Shown here piece after piece: positions 1 through 6,396 of a stretch of 15,396 bases of DNA (positions within the stretch are counted from its first letter, which is position 1; every line of letters begins with the position of its first letter). A program made the position numbers and the translations under genes. A model generated the notes under the pieces. It was not told the DNA's origin, made no database searches, and saw only the letters and a list, made by a program, of their open reading frames with translations. This DNA comes from Glaciecola sp. UBA1851 (GTDB lineage: Bacteria > Pseudomonadota > Gammaproteobacteria > Enterobacterales > Alteromonadaceae), in NCBI GenBank assembly GCA_002338515.1, contig DDIL01000112.1, positions 1-15,396 on the forward strand. Reading direction: 5' to 3'.

Positions 1-409
1 TCTCTTCAAACCAAATAAACATATGTGTCCACGCAGTTTGCGGACAAGTAAAACCACACCAAACTCTACCGGCAAACGTGGTTACAAAGAACAAACCAAA
101 AGCAGAAACTATTAAGCCGTAAGCCAACACGGTTAAGTCTTGTGGCCAAAGTGTTAAGCCAAAAATATTGAATCGTTGTTCTGCTAAATTGAATAGCAAT
201 GCTTGCTTGCCGTCATATTGGATCCAAGGCGCTAATACAAATAGCCCTATCATTGACAAACCTAATGACTGACGAACTTTTTCAAAAAAACCTTGAACTG
301 AACGAACGTAAATACGACTTCTTGCTCCATAATTGGGCTTGGTAATTTTAACTGATGAAGCCTCAATCTTAATTGGGGTAACATCCTTTACTGGTATTTG
401 TTCAGTCAT
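1..409 (-). CDS. ccoG: Cytochrome c oxidase accessory protein CcoG (RdxA/FixG), N-terminal part
   Basis: Only the first 136 codons lie in the window; the gene runs off the left edge. The protein begins MTEQIPVKDV and has a short cytoplasmic N-terminus, a hydrophobic segment at about residues 49-63, a second at about 92-113, and then the family signature GRVWCGFTCPQTAWT (Cys118, Cys122) followed by FIWFE. This order is typical of CcoG, an inner-membrane iron-sulfur protein that in other bacteria helps load copper into the cbb3-type cytochrome oxidase. The 4Fe-4S ferredoxin part would lie outside the window. The ATG at 409 is supported by an AAAGGA ribosome site about 9 bases upstream. An FNR-like dyad lies just upstream, which suits a gene of microaerobic respiration. 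The family assignment is firm; copper reduction as its role is known for the family, not shown here. Confidence 0.95.
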   Translation of the reverse strand, partial: MTEQIPVKDVTPIKIEASSVKITKPNYGARSRIYVRSVQGFFEKVRQSLGLSMIGLFVLAPWIQYDGKQALLFNLAEQRFNIFGLTLWPQDLTVLAYGLIVSAFGLFFVTTFAGRVWCGFTCPQTAWTHMFIWFEE

Positions 410-458
410 TGGCTTACATCCTTTAATCGTTCTATAAGTGTTGCATTACTCTGCTTAC

Positions 459-472
459 TTAAACTATTTCAA
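459..472 (-). promoter_or_regulatory. FNR-box-like dyad upstream of ccoG (tentative)
   Basis: On the minus strand the sequence reads TTGAAATAGTTTAA, resembling the FNR/Anr consensus TTGAT-N4-ATCAA with one mismatch in the first half and two in the second. A TATAGA at 436-431 could be the -10 box; that would put a start near 424 and the dyad centre near -41.5, the class II FNR position. Against it, the implied start falls at the ribosome site, leaving a very short leader. Oxygen control of ccoG by FNR-type proteins is common, but this site is only a plausible match. Confidence 0.3.
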
Positions 473-569
473 GATCTAGGCCAACAATTTATTAACACAT
501 AAGCAATTGTATTTATTTGCTTTATTGGTATATAGGGTAAGAGGTAGTGTGAATAAAAACATACATCAA

Positions 570-602
570 GTCATTAATGACAGTCTCTCTGCCATTAATG
601 AC
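570..602. repeat. Paired 12-bp palindromes, 21 bp apart, in the ccoG upstream gap
   Basis: GTCATTAATGAC at 570-581 is a perfect palindrome. A near copy, GCCATTAATGAC, lies at 591-602. The centre-to-centre distance of 21 bases is two helical turns, so both would face the same side of the DNA, as in a double operator for a dimeric regulator. They sit 160-195 bases upstream of ccoG. The rest of the 410-811 gap holds no convincing gene, only the FNR-like box and the hairpin at 671-715. I do not recognise the motif. Confidence 0.4.
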
Positions 603-670
603 ATTTAATAACGATGTTTATTTTATATAAAACAAAGGCGGAATGAGATTTATGAATACAGTTGGTTTGC

Positions 671-715
671 TAACGAAAAACTAGCATTCACAATACCAAT
701 GCTAGTTTATTGTTA
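671..715 (-). terminator. Hairpin terminator after the sqr-DUF3365 operon
   Basis: An 11-base perfect stem (678-688 with 698-708, AAACTAGCATT/AATGCTAGTTT) with a 9-base loop is extended by an outer TAAC/GTTA pairing at 671-674 and 712-715. Read on the minus strand the stem runs into TTTTT, as expected for the end of the transcript from the gene ending at 812. The plus-strand side also has scattered Ts, so it could act both ways. Confidence 0.55.
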
Positions 716-811
716 GATTTTTAAACAACGGGTAATTACTAACGCGTTTATTAACAAAGACAATGCCAGTAACTACTAACGTTTATATTTAGAGACCGAT
801 GTTTAAAAGAA

Positions 812-1459
812 TTACTCAGACAATTCTTTTGTTAAAGTAAATGCACCTCTAATGTCTTCAAGAGTAAAACCCGTTGCAGTGTCTTTAGGATAGTTATCTT
901 GAATAGTTTTCATTAGTTCAGGGTCAACTTGCTGTCCGTGACAAGCTAAACATACCTGCCCAGTAGGTATCGCTTTCATAAAACGAAAGGCTTCTTCATT
1001 TATATTACTAGCCGCTAGTGAACTCGCCGGCGTACCACTTTTAAGGTCTGCATCGAAAGTTTGAAGTATTTGTGTTTCCCATTGGTCGGGCACATTTTTA
1101 TGGTTTCGAGTTTTTAAACTAGTTCTACCAACCGTCCAGCCATCTGTAGAAAGTGACTGAGCAATTTCAGGTGCCTTTTCTTTACAAACATTGACTGCAT
1201 GAGACAGGCCTTTTGTTTTAATGGCAGTCACTAGCTCCCCCTTTAATTCTGTAGTAAAGGCTTTAACTTTTTGTTTAGCTTGTTGCTCAAGTTGTTTTTT
1301 TGACGTTGAACCCACCACGCCTTCAGAGTCAATAGTAGGCGCGGTATTTTCTGACAAGCTTATATTTGACGAGCTTATATTAGACAAGCTTAGCGTTGAA
1401 ACAGCAGCCAAACCGCAACATACGGTTACTAGGAGTACTTTATGAATCAACTTTTTCAT
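812..1459 (-). CDS. Periplasmic c-type haem protein, DUF3365 (Tll0287-like) family
   Basis: The 215-residue protein has an N-terminal export signal (about residues 1-26, with a hydrophobic stretch at 8-24), then a low-complexity Ser/Asn-rich linker (SNISSSNISLS), then a DUF3365 domain from about 60 onward. Family hallmarks are VNVCKEKAPEIA (Cys92), GWTVGRTSLKTRNHKNVPDQWE split over 107-128, and one haem c site CLACH at 170-174 near the C-terminus. Family members bind a single c-type haem and serve as sensor domains or as free periplasmic cytochromes; no effector domain follows here, so this is a free haem protein. It begins inside the 3' end of sqr (20-base overlap), with its own AAGG ribosome site, so the two are probably co-translated. 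That suggests it takes part in sulfide oxidation or senses its products, but this is inference. VTVCC in the signal is not a good lipobox. Confidence 0.88.
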   Translation of the reverse strand: MKKLIHKVLLVTVCCGLAAVSTLSLSNISSSNISLSENTAPTIDSEGVVGSTSKKQLEQQAKQKVKAFTTELKGELVTAIKTKGLSHAVNVCKEKAPEIAQSLSTDGWTVGRTSLKTRNHKNVPDQWETQILQTFDADLKSGTPASSLAASNINEEAFRFMKAIPTGQVCLACHGQQVDPELMKTIQDNYPKDTATGFTLEDIRGAFTLTKELSE

Positions 1460-2753
1460 TTTCGCTACCTTTTTTAATAGGGGGTTCTAACCTTTCTATG
1501 CCAAGCGCTTTTAGAACGTATTTTTCGTATACAGGCTCACTGGTACCTGTTTTCATTTTTCTCATAAAATATTTTTCAAATGCAATTTTAGCCAAGTGCA
1601 CCCATTTGCCTTTCTTAAACCAAGTAATATTTCTAGGTGGTATTTGAGGCATAGCAACAAATGCTGCACCAGTATCACCCATATCTGCTAAACAGATAGC
1701 ATGCCATGTACCTGTCGTTGAAGGCTCTTTACCATCCACAATTATTGTTTTTAAATTGTGCGCAATAGCGGTCATCATAGTTTCAATCATGTAGCCTGTT
1801 TTAGGCGTACCCGTAGGTACAGGCGTCACCTCAACTGGCGGGATGGCAACGCATACGCCTCCGGAAAAAATATTCGGATATTTAGGGCTACGCTGGTGCT
1901 CATCTGTGATTACAAATCCTTTTGGATTACATAAACCTTCAACATTTGCTACTGCGTCAATACCAGCAAAAGGTGGAATTAACATAGAATGATTGAACGG
2001 TAAACTATGCGAGTATTCGGTTTCACCTTTGCGGTTAAGTTCTGAAATATGCATCATACCGTCTTCAACTTTATCTACATTAGCATTGCATACCCATTTT
2101 ATATCTCGCGTTCGAAGTTCAGACTCTAATAAGCTTTTGGAATCGCCAACACCACCTAAACCCAAGTGACCAATATAAGGTTCACTGGTAACATAATGAA
2201 TGGGGACTTTATGTCGAATTTTTGCATCTCGTAACGCTTTATCTAGTATAAATGCATATTCATAAGCAGGCCCAAAACAACTGGCTCCTTGAAATGCACC
2301 TACTACTACTGGACCTGGGTTATCAACTAACTTCTGAAAGTCAATATGGCATTGCTTAGCATGATCTAGGTTACAAATAGACTGGGTGTAATGCTCAGGG
2401 CCCGCACCTTCAATATTCGCAAACGCCAATTTTGGACCTGTAGCAATGATTAAATAATCATAATCAATTTTTTGGGCATCTTGCGTAACAAGTTGATTAT
2501 TTGCTGTATCAATTTGTGTCACTCTGGCGCATATGAATCCAATTTTCTTTTTACTTAAATACTTCTCAATGGGTATTGTAATGGCATCAGGCTCTCTCCA
2601 TCCCACCGCGACCCAAGGGTTAGAAGGGACAAAACGAAATTCGGGATGTTCATTGACCACCACAACATCGTGCTCTTTTCCTAAAAGTTCTTTCGTTTCG
2701 TATGCTGCTGGCATACCCCCTGTACCTGCTCCTAACACTACTATTTTAGCCAT
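1440..2753 (-). CDS. sqr: Sulfide:quinone oxidoreductase (FAD-dependent)
   Basis: The protein oxidises sulfide to polysulfide sulfur and passes two electrons to membrane quinone. The ATG at 2753 is preferred over the in-frame ATG at 2759 because GAGG sits 7 bases before it but only 1 before the other; this gives 437 residues, usual for the family. An N-terminal FAD fold has GAGTGG at 8-13. Three cysteines match the catalytic set of characterised SQRs in context and spacing: Cys127 (SICNLDHA), Cys159 (GASCFGPAYE) and Cys354 (ICLADMGDTG). TPVPTGTPKTGYMIE at about 310-324 is also typical. The basic, aromatic C-terminal stretch (WFKKGKW to RKMKTG, about 378-402) fits the monotopic membrane anchor. 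There is no signal peptide. Upstream lie a -24/-12-like promoter and a divergent sigma-54 activator, so sulfide-inducible expression is likely. Flavocytochrome c sulfide dehydrogenase is a relative but lacks this Cys pattern. Confidence 0.92.
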   Translation of the reverse strand: MAKIVVLGAGTGGMPAAYETKELLGKEHDVVVVNEHPEFRFVPSNPWVAVGWREPDAITIPIEKYLSKKKIGFICARVTQIDTANNQLVTQDAQKIDYDYLIIATGPKLAFANIEGAGPEHYTQSICNLDHAKQCHIDFQKLVDNPGPVVVGAFQGASCFGPAYEYAFILDKALRDAKIRHKVPIHYVTSEPYIGHLGLGGVGDSKSLLESELRTRDIKWVCNANVDKVEDGMMHISELNRKGETEYSHSLPFNHSMLIPPFAGIDAVANVEGLCNPKGFVITDEHQRSPKYPNIFSGGVCVAIPPVEVTPVPTGTPKTGYMIETMMTAIAHNLKTIIVDGKEPSTTGTWHAICLADMGDTGAAFVAMPQIPPRNITWFKKGKWVHLAKIAFEKYFMRKMKTGTSEPVYEKYVLKALGIERLEPPIKKGSENEKVDS

Positions 2754-2800
2754 TGCCATGCCTCATATTTACATTATTATTAACTTGTAAATTACTTGTT

Positions 2801-2817
2801 AACAATAACCATGCCAA
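2801..2817 (-). promoter_or_regulatory. Sigma-54 (-24/-12)-like promoter of sqr
   Basis: On the minus strand TTGGCATGGTTATTGTT fits YTGGCACGRNNNTTGCW, with the -24 GG intact, correct GG-to-GN spacing, and departures at C-to-T in the CG pair and GT for the -12 GC. The predicted start is near 2790, giving a 37-base leader to the ATG at 2753. The adjacent divergent gene encodes a sigma-54 activator, which supports the call. The GT at -12 is the weak point. Confidence 0.55.
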
Positions 2818-2901
2818 TTTTAAATTTCGTTTTAAAGCATTGTTTTATATTGACTTTATTGTTTACAGACTATTAAGTACTAAATTTTTTCTTGCATTTT
2901 T

Positions 2902-2936
2902 TGTCATTTTTGTCAAAGTAGCAGTCAAGTATGTCA
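2902..2936. promoter_or_regulatory. Candidate activator-binding region: two GTCA-N5-GTCA units 21 bp apart
   Basis: GTCA occurs at 2903, 2912, 2924 and 2933, that is as two GTCA-N5-GTCA units whose equivalent bases are 21 bases (two helical turns) apart. The block lies about 112-146 bases upstream of the predicted sqr start, the usual range for an enhancer-binding protein, and immediately before the activator gene, so it could also serve autoregulation. I do not know the binding sequence of FisR, so this rests on position and repetition alone. Confidence 0.4.
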
Positions 2937-2956
2937 TACAATAAAACGGTGGTTAA

Positions 2957-4255
2957 GTGAACACTTCAATTGTTCAATCCATGATCAACGCCATTGATAA
3001 ACCCGCAATTTTCATTACGCCTGAATACAAAATTTTAGCGGTGAATGATTTATACCGAGACACATACGAAACAGAAGTGATATTGGGCAAAAGCCGATGT
3101 TTCGAAATATCTCATGGTCATGACAAACCTTGTGACAAACATGGTGAAGACTGCCCAATACAGCAAAGCATGACAACCGGTAAAGCAAGTAGCGTTATCC
3201 ACATACATAATACTGAGTTTGGCAAAACGTACTGTGACATCCTAATGAAGCCAGTAAAAGATTCAGACGGTATGACGACTGGGTTTTTAGAAATATTAGA
3301 CAGAATTAATTTTGCTTCAGCAGAATCTGAAGCAAACAAGATGATAGGTACATCTGAACCTTTCAAACAACTTCTGACAAAAATTAACCGCGCAGCAAAA
3401 TCAGAAATAGCAGTATTACTGCATGGTGAAACAGGTACAGGCAAAGAACTAGTAGCTAAAGCACTGCATGATTCGAGTCGCAGATCAGACAAACCGTTTG
3501 TTGTAATTGAATGCACCGGACTGAATGAAAATCTTTTCGAGTCAGAATTGTTTGGTCACGAAAAAGGGTCATTTACTGGCGCTACTCATGCTAAGAAGGG
3601 TTTAATTGATGTGGCAAGCGGTGGCACAGTGTTTTTTGATGAAATAGCCGATGTCCCGCTTAGTATGCAAGTAAAACTGCTTCGCTTACTTGAAACTCAG
3701 TGCTACAGAACGGTGGGCGGTATTAAACAGCGTAAAGCAGACTTCAGACTAATTTGTGCCAGCCATAAAAACATTCTAGAGCTGGTAGAAAAAGGTGAGT
3801 TTAGAAAAGATCTATATTACAGAATTGCGGGTTTCCCTATTAGTTTGCCATCACTTGCTGAACGCTCAGATGATATTCCTGCCATTGCTAAACATTTTTT
3901 GTCACACTCTGAATTGCATCATAAAAAGTTTTCGGAAAAAGCCATGAAGCGATTGTGTCAATATGCGTTCCCCGGCAACATTAGAGAATTAAAAAGTGTA
4001 GTAGAACAATCTGCTCTGCTTGCCAATGAAGACTTAATAGACATAAGTGATTTACCAGAACAAGTGTTACATGAAAGCCAAAGCATACATTCAAAATCTA
4101 ATGTGCTGATGTCACTTGATGAAGCAGAAAAATCGTATTTACAAACTATTTGCGACAGTCAGTCATTAAATATTGACGAGCTAGCAGAAACCTTAGGGGT
4201 AAGCACTCGAACACTGTATCGTAAGTTACAAAAATACGGCTTAAAATACGAATAA
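2957..4255 (+). CDS. fisR: Sigma-54-dependent activator with N-terminal Cys-triad PAS domain, FisR-like sulfane-sulfur sensor
   Basis: A 432-residue enhancer-binding protein. An N-terminal PAS-like sensor (about 1-120) contains Cys48, Cys59 and Cys66 in CFEISHGHDKPCDKHGEDCP; the spacing of 11 and 7 equals that recalled for Cys53/64/71 of Cupriavidus FisR, which senses polysulfide and persulfide and activates sqr. The AAA+ domain follows (about 128-365): Walker A GETGTGKE (157-164), sigma-54 contact loop GSFTGA (204-209, usually GAFTGA), Walker B VFFDE (225-229), arginine-finger region FRKDLYYRI (282-290) and PGNIREL (339-345). A Fis-type helix-turn-helix (LNIDELAETLGVSTRTLYRKL, from 404) ends the protein. 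There is no phosphoacceptor receiver domain. The GTG at 2957 has only a weak GGTGG site before it; the next ATG (2981) has none. Its position divergent from sqr indicates the target. Sensing of sulfane sulfur is inferred from the cysteines and context. Confidence 0.85.
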   Translation: MNTSIVQSMINAIDKPAIFITPEYKILAVNDLYRDTYETEVILGKSRCFEISHGHDKPCDKHGEDCPIQQSMTTGKASSVIHIHNTEFGKTYCDILMKPVKDSDGMTTGFLEILDRINFASAESEANKMIGTSEPFKQLLTKINRAAKSEIAVLLHGETGTGKELVAKALHDSSRRSDKPFVVIECTGLNENLFESELFGHEKGSFTGATHAKKGLIDVASGGTVFFDEIADVPLSMQVKLLRLLETQCYRTVGGIKQRKADFRLICASHKNILELVEKGEFRKDLYYRIAGFPISLPSLAERSDDIPAIAKHFLSHSELHHKKFSEKAMKRLCQYAFPGNIRELKSVVEQSALLANEDLIDISDLPEQVLHESQSIHSKSNVLMSLDEAEKSYLQTICDSQSLNIDELAETLGVSTRTLYRKLQKYGLKYE

Positions 4256-4262
4256 CAAAAAG

Positions 4263-4277
4263 CAGTAACAATTACTG
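4263..4277 (+). terminator. Short hairpin after the activator gene (weak terminator candidate)
   Basis: A perfect 6-base stem CAGTAA/TTACTG with a CAA loop starts 8 bases after the stop codon at 4255 and is followed by ACTTTCTCTCC, a pyrimidine-rich but not T-only tract. It is short and AT-rich, so termination may be partial. Confidence 0.3.
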
Positions 4278-4366
4278 ACTTTCTCTCCGTAAAATTTGAA
4301 TAATTATTTAAAAAACATTCATATATTGCATGTTATCCATGGTTATTTGTGTAATTATATACAGTT

Positions 4367-4384
4367 TCCGCATAAAAATGCGGA
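4367..4384 (+). other. 7-bp perfect hairpin in the glnK leader
   Basis: TCCGCAT at 4367-4373 and ATGCGGA at 4378-4384 form a perfect stem with an AAAA loop, 42 bases before the glnK ATG. No T-run follows, so it is not a normal terminator. It could be an operator dyad, an RNA stability element or chance. No clear -24/-12 promoter or NtrC site (TGCAC-N7-GTGCA type) was found between 4256 and 4425. Confidence 0.35.
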
Positions 4385-4425
4385 TAAGAGTTATTTATTA
4401 CACACTACAGGCAATAACAAACACT

Positions 4426-4764
4426 ATGAAAAAAATAGAAGCTATTATAAAACCACACAAACTCGAAGATGTTAGAGAAGCGTTAAATGAAGCCGGCGTA
4501 AGCGGTTTAACAGTAACCGAAGTAAAAGGTTATGGACGCCAAAAAGGACACAGTGAAACCTACCGAGGTGCAGAATACAAAATTGATTTTTTACCCAAAG
4601 TAAAAATAGAGATTGCGGTTACTGCTGACCAAGTTGATAGATGCATTGAAATAATTCTCGCGACAGCTAAAACAGGCAAAATTGGAGATGGCAAAATATT
4701 TGTTACCAATTTAGAAAATGCAGTACGCATACGTACCGGTGAAAACGATGCCGAAGCACTATAA
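4426..4764 (+). CDS. glnK: Nitrogen regulatory PII protein GlnK
   Basis: A trimeric cytosolic signal protein that binds ATP/ADP and 2-oxoglutarate and blocks AmtB when nitrogen is plentiful. The open frame extends 32 codons further upstream, but the PII fold begins at MKKIEAIIKP, so the ATG at 4426 is the start, giving 112 residues, the family length. The T-loop KGHSETYRGAEYKIDFLPK (40-58) keeps Tyr51, the uridylylation site used by GlnD, and the B-loop TGKIGDGKIFV (83-93) binds the nucleotide. RIRTGE at 101-106 is the usual C-terminal part. The ribosome site is poor (CAGG, about 14 bases upstream). It is followed 49 bases later by amtB, the classic glnK-amtB pair; that neighbour, rather than sequence alone, favours GlnK over GlnB. 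Confidence 0.95.
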   Translation: MKKIEAIIKPHKLEDVREALNEAGVSGLTVTEVKGYGRQKGHSETYRGAEYKIDFLPKVKIEIAVTADQVDRCIEIILATAKTGKIGDGKIFVTNLENAVRIRTGENDAEAL

Positions 4765-4813
4765 ACATGAGTTTTAAACTCGAAATAAAAATTAACTTAT
4801 AAAGAGAATTCAC

Positions 4814-6022
4814 ATGGAAAATGTAAATAGCGCCATTGAAACATTGGTGCAAAGTTCGAACACCTATTTTTTATTAATTGGCGCAATTATGGTATTCGCT
4901 ATGCACGCTGGTTTCGCTTTTCTAGAAGTTGGGACAGTTAGACACAAAAACCAAGTTAATGCTTTGGTAAAAATTATTACTGATTTTGCAATATCTTGTA
5001 TTGCCTACTTTTTCATAGGTTATTACATCGCTTATGATACAACTTTTTTTGCAAGTGCTAGCGATTTAGCGGCTAATAATGGCTATGATCTAGTTAAATT
5101 CTTCTTCCTAATGACATTTGCAGCAGCCATTCCAGCAATTATTTCAGGTGGTATTGCTGAACGAGCTCAATTTTATCCATTTTTGTTAGCGTCTGGTTTA
5201 ATAGTTGCGTTTGTTTACCCTTTTTTCGAAGGGCTAATATGGAATGGTAACTATGGATTTCAAAGTTGGCTAGAAGCAACAACGGGCGCAAGTTTCCATG
5301 ACTTTGCAGGCTCGGTAGTTGTGCATGGTGTTGGAGGTTGGTTAGCTTTTGTCGCGGTTTATATGCTTGGATTACGACTTGGTAGAATAAAAGACAAACG
5401 CTTGGTCGCATTTGCCCCTTCTAGCATTCCTTTTTTGGCATTAGGTACATGGATTTTATGCGTGGGTTGGTTTGGCTTTAACGTGATGTCTGCGCAAAGC
5501 ATGGATGGCATTAGTGGGCTCGTTGCTATGAACTCATTAATGGCCATGGTTGGTGGTATTATAGCGGCATTGATATTTGGTAAAAATGACCCAGGATTTA
5601 TTCATAATGGTCCACTAGCAGGCCTTGTTGCTGTGTGTGCTGGCTCTGACATCATGCACCCTATCGGGTCACTGATTGTTGGGATAGTTGCTGGTTTTAT
5701 TTTCATAAAAATGTTTACCTTCTTACAGCAAACGAAAAAAATTGATGATGTATTAGGCGTATGGCCATTACATGGAGTCTGCGGAGCTTGGGGCGGATTA
5801 GCAGCCGGCATATTTGGATTAGAGGCGTTAGGCGGATTAGGCGGAGTTAGCTTCTTAGCACAGGTTATTGGAACCGTTCTTGGTATTACAGTAGCGGTTG
5901 TGGGTGGTGCAATTGTATATGGTGTAGTTGGAAAACTAATGTCACTTCGTTTAACTGAAGAAGAAGAGTTTAAGGGCGCTGATCTATCCATTCACAATAT
6001 TGCATCTGAAGGAAAAGACTAG
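4814..6022 (+). CDS. amtB: Ammonium transporter AmtB
   Basis: A trimeric inner-membrane channel for ammonium. The protein is 402 residues with about 11 hydrophobic segments. It has no cleaved-signal-like extension, the start being MENVNSAIETLVQ with AAAGAG before the ATG. The family hallmarks are visible: Asp163 in FHDFAGSVVVHGVGG, the twin pore histidines His171 and His320 (VWPLHGVCGAWGG), corresponding to E. coli His168 and His318, and the cytosolic tail LRLTEEEEFKGADLSIHNIASEG that takes part in GlnK docking. It lies 49 bases downstream of glnK, is probably co-transcribed with it, and ends before a strong hairpin terminator. Its product would be controlled both by nitrogen-dependent transcription and by direct GlnK blockage. 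Nothing appears truncated or altered. Confidence 0.95.
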   Translation: MENVNSAIETLVQSSNTYFLLIGAIMVFAMHAGFAFLEVGTVRHKNQVNALVKIITDFAISCIAYFFIGYYIAYDTTFFASASDLAANNGYDLVKFFFLMTFAAAIPAIISGGIAERAQFYPFLLASGLIVAFVYPFFEGLIWNGNYGFQSWLEATTGASFHDFAGSVVVHGVGGWLAFVAVYMLGLRLGRIKDKRLVAFAPSSIPFLALGTWILCVGWFGFNVMSAQSMDGISGLVAMNSLMAMVGGIIAALIFGKNDPGFIHNGPLAGLVAVCAGSDIMHPIGSLIVGIVAGFIFIKMFTFLQQTKKIDDVLGVWPLHGVCGAWGGLAAGIFGLEALGGLGGVSFLAQVIGTVLGITVAVVGGAIVYGVVGKLMSLRLTEEEEFKGADLSIHNIASEGKD

Positions 6023-6054
6023 CAGTTAATCTAATAGGTTTTTGAAGTTAATAA

Positions 6055-6087
6055 AAATGGTTGTGCTAATCTTCAGCACAACCATTT
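6055..6087. terminator. Strong bidirectional intrinsic terminator between convergent operons
   Basis: A perfect 13-base stem (AAATGGTTGTGCT with AGCACAACCATTT) closes a 7-base loop, 33 bases after the amtB stop. On the plus strand it runs into ATCTTTTCTATT and on the minus strand into TTTTTATTAAC counting the stem Ts. It can end both amtB and the minus-strand operon ending at 6167. Confidence 0.85.
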
Positions 6088-6123
6088 ATCTTTTCTATTA
6101 CGACTTTAGATATTGTCTTAAAC

Positions 6124-6144
6124 GCCTTACCTGAAAGGTAAGGC
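6124..6144 (-). terminator. 9-bp hairpin just after the DUF2892 gene, possible first terminator
   Basis: GCCTTACCT pairs perfectly with AGGTAAGGC around a GAA loop, 22 bases beyond the stop of the minus-strand gene at 6167. The tract after it on the minus strand (GTTTAAGACAA) is poor in T. It may be an RNA 3'-end stabiliser working with the stronger terminator at 6055-6087. Confidence 0.45.
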
Positions 6145-6166
6145 TAGCTTTCAGAAGTTTCTAAAA

Positions 6167-6385
6167 TTAGTGTTTAATCAACGCTAGTTCTTTTTCGGTT
6201 TTAAAACCAAATACTTTTTTCAAAATAATGGTGGCTGGACAAAACCCAGTAAAACTCTGCTGAAACAAATTAGCGCCAATAAATACCGTGAACCATATGA
6301 AATTTGGGTGAACCCAAACCGTTAATGCGATCGATAATAGCACCATAAAACCTGCAAAAGCAGTTAACGCTCTTTCTGCTGACAT
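6167..6385 (-). CDS. Small inner-membrane protein, DUF2892 family
   Basis: A 72-residue protein beginning MSAERALTAFAG, with two hydrophobic segments at about 10-26 and 30-42 and then the family signature SFTGFCPATIILKKVFGF. This matches DUF2892 (the membrane part of YgaP-like proteins), short proteins often found beside rhodaneses and other sulfur genes; their biochemical role is unclear. A strong AAGGAG ribosome site lies 8-9 bases before the ATG and abuts the stop of the barrel gene, so it is the last gene of the transporter operon, 11 bases after 6397. The single cysteine Cys49 is in the conserved position. A link to sulfur chemistry is a suggestion from family context only. Confidence 0.8.
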   Translation of the reverse strand: MSAERALTAFAGFMVLLSIALTVWVHPNFIWFTVFIGANLFQQSFTGFCPATIILKKVFGFKTEKELALIKH

Positions 6386-6396
6386 TGTATGTCTCC

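Noticed and set aside
468..484. Weak -24/-12-like match (TTGGCCTAGATCTTGAA on the minus strand) upstream of ccoG
   Set aside because: The -12 dinucleotide is GA and the -24 block is degraded; the FNR-like explanation is better, so it is treated as chance.
652..684. Ten-codon plus-strand frame (MNTVGLLTKN) after AAAGGCGG and ending at the 671-715 hairpin
   Set aside because: Too short to support as a gene; the purine tract is 13 or more bases away and there is no downstream gene on that strand for a leader peptide to control.
2753..2944. Plus-strand frame of 63 codons, hydrophobic, between sqr and the activator
   Set aside because: AT-rich composition explains the Phe/Leu/Lys bias; no ribosome site, and it covers the presumed regulatory region.
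4330..4425. Upstream extension of glnK by 32 codons
   Set aside because: PII proteins start at MKKIEAI; the extension has no homology to the family and crosses the leader hairpin.
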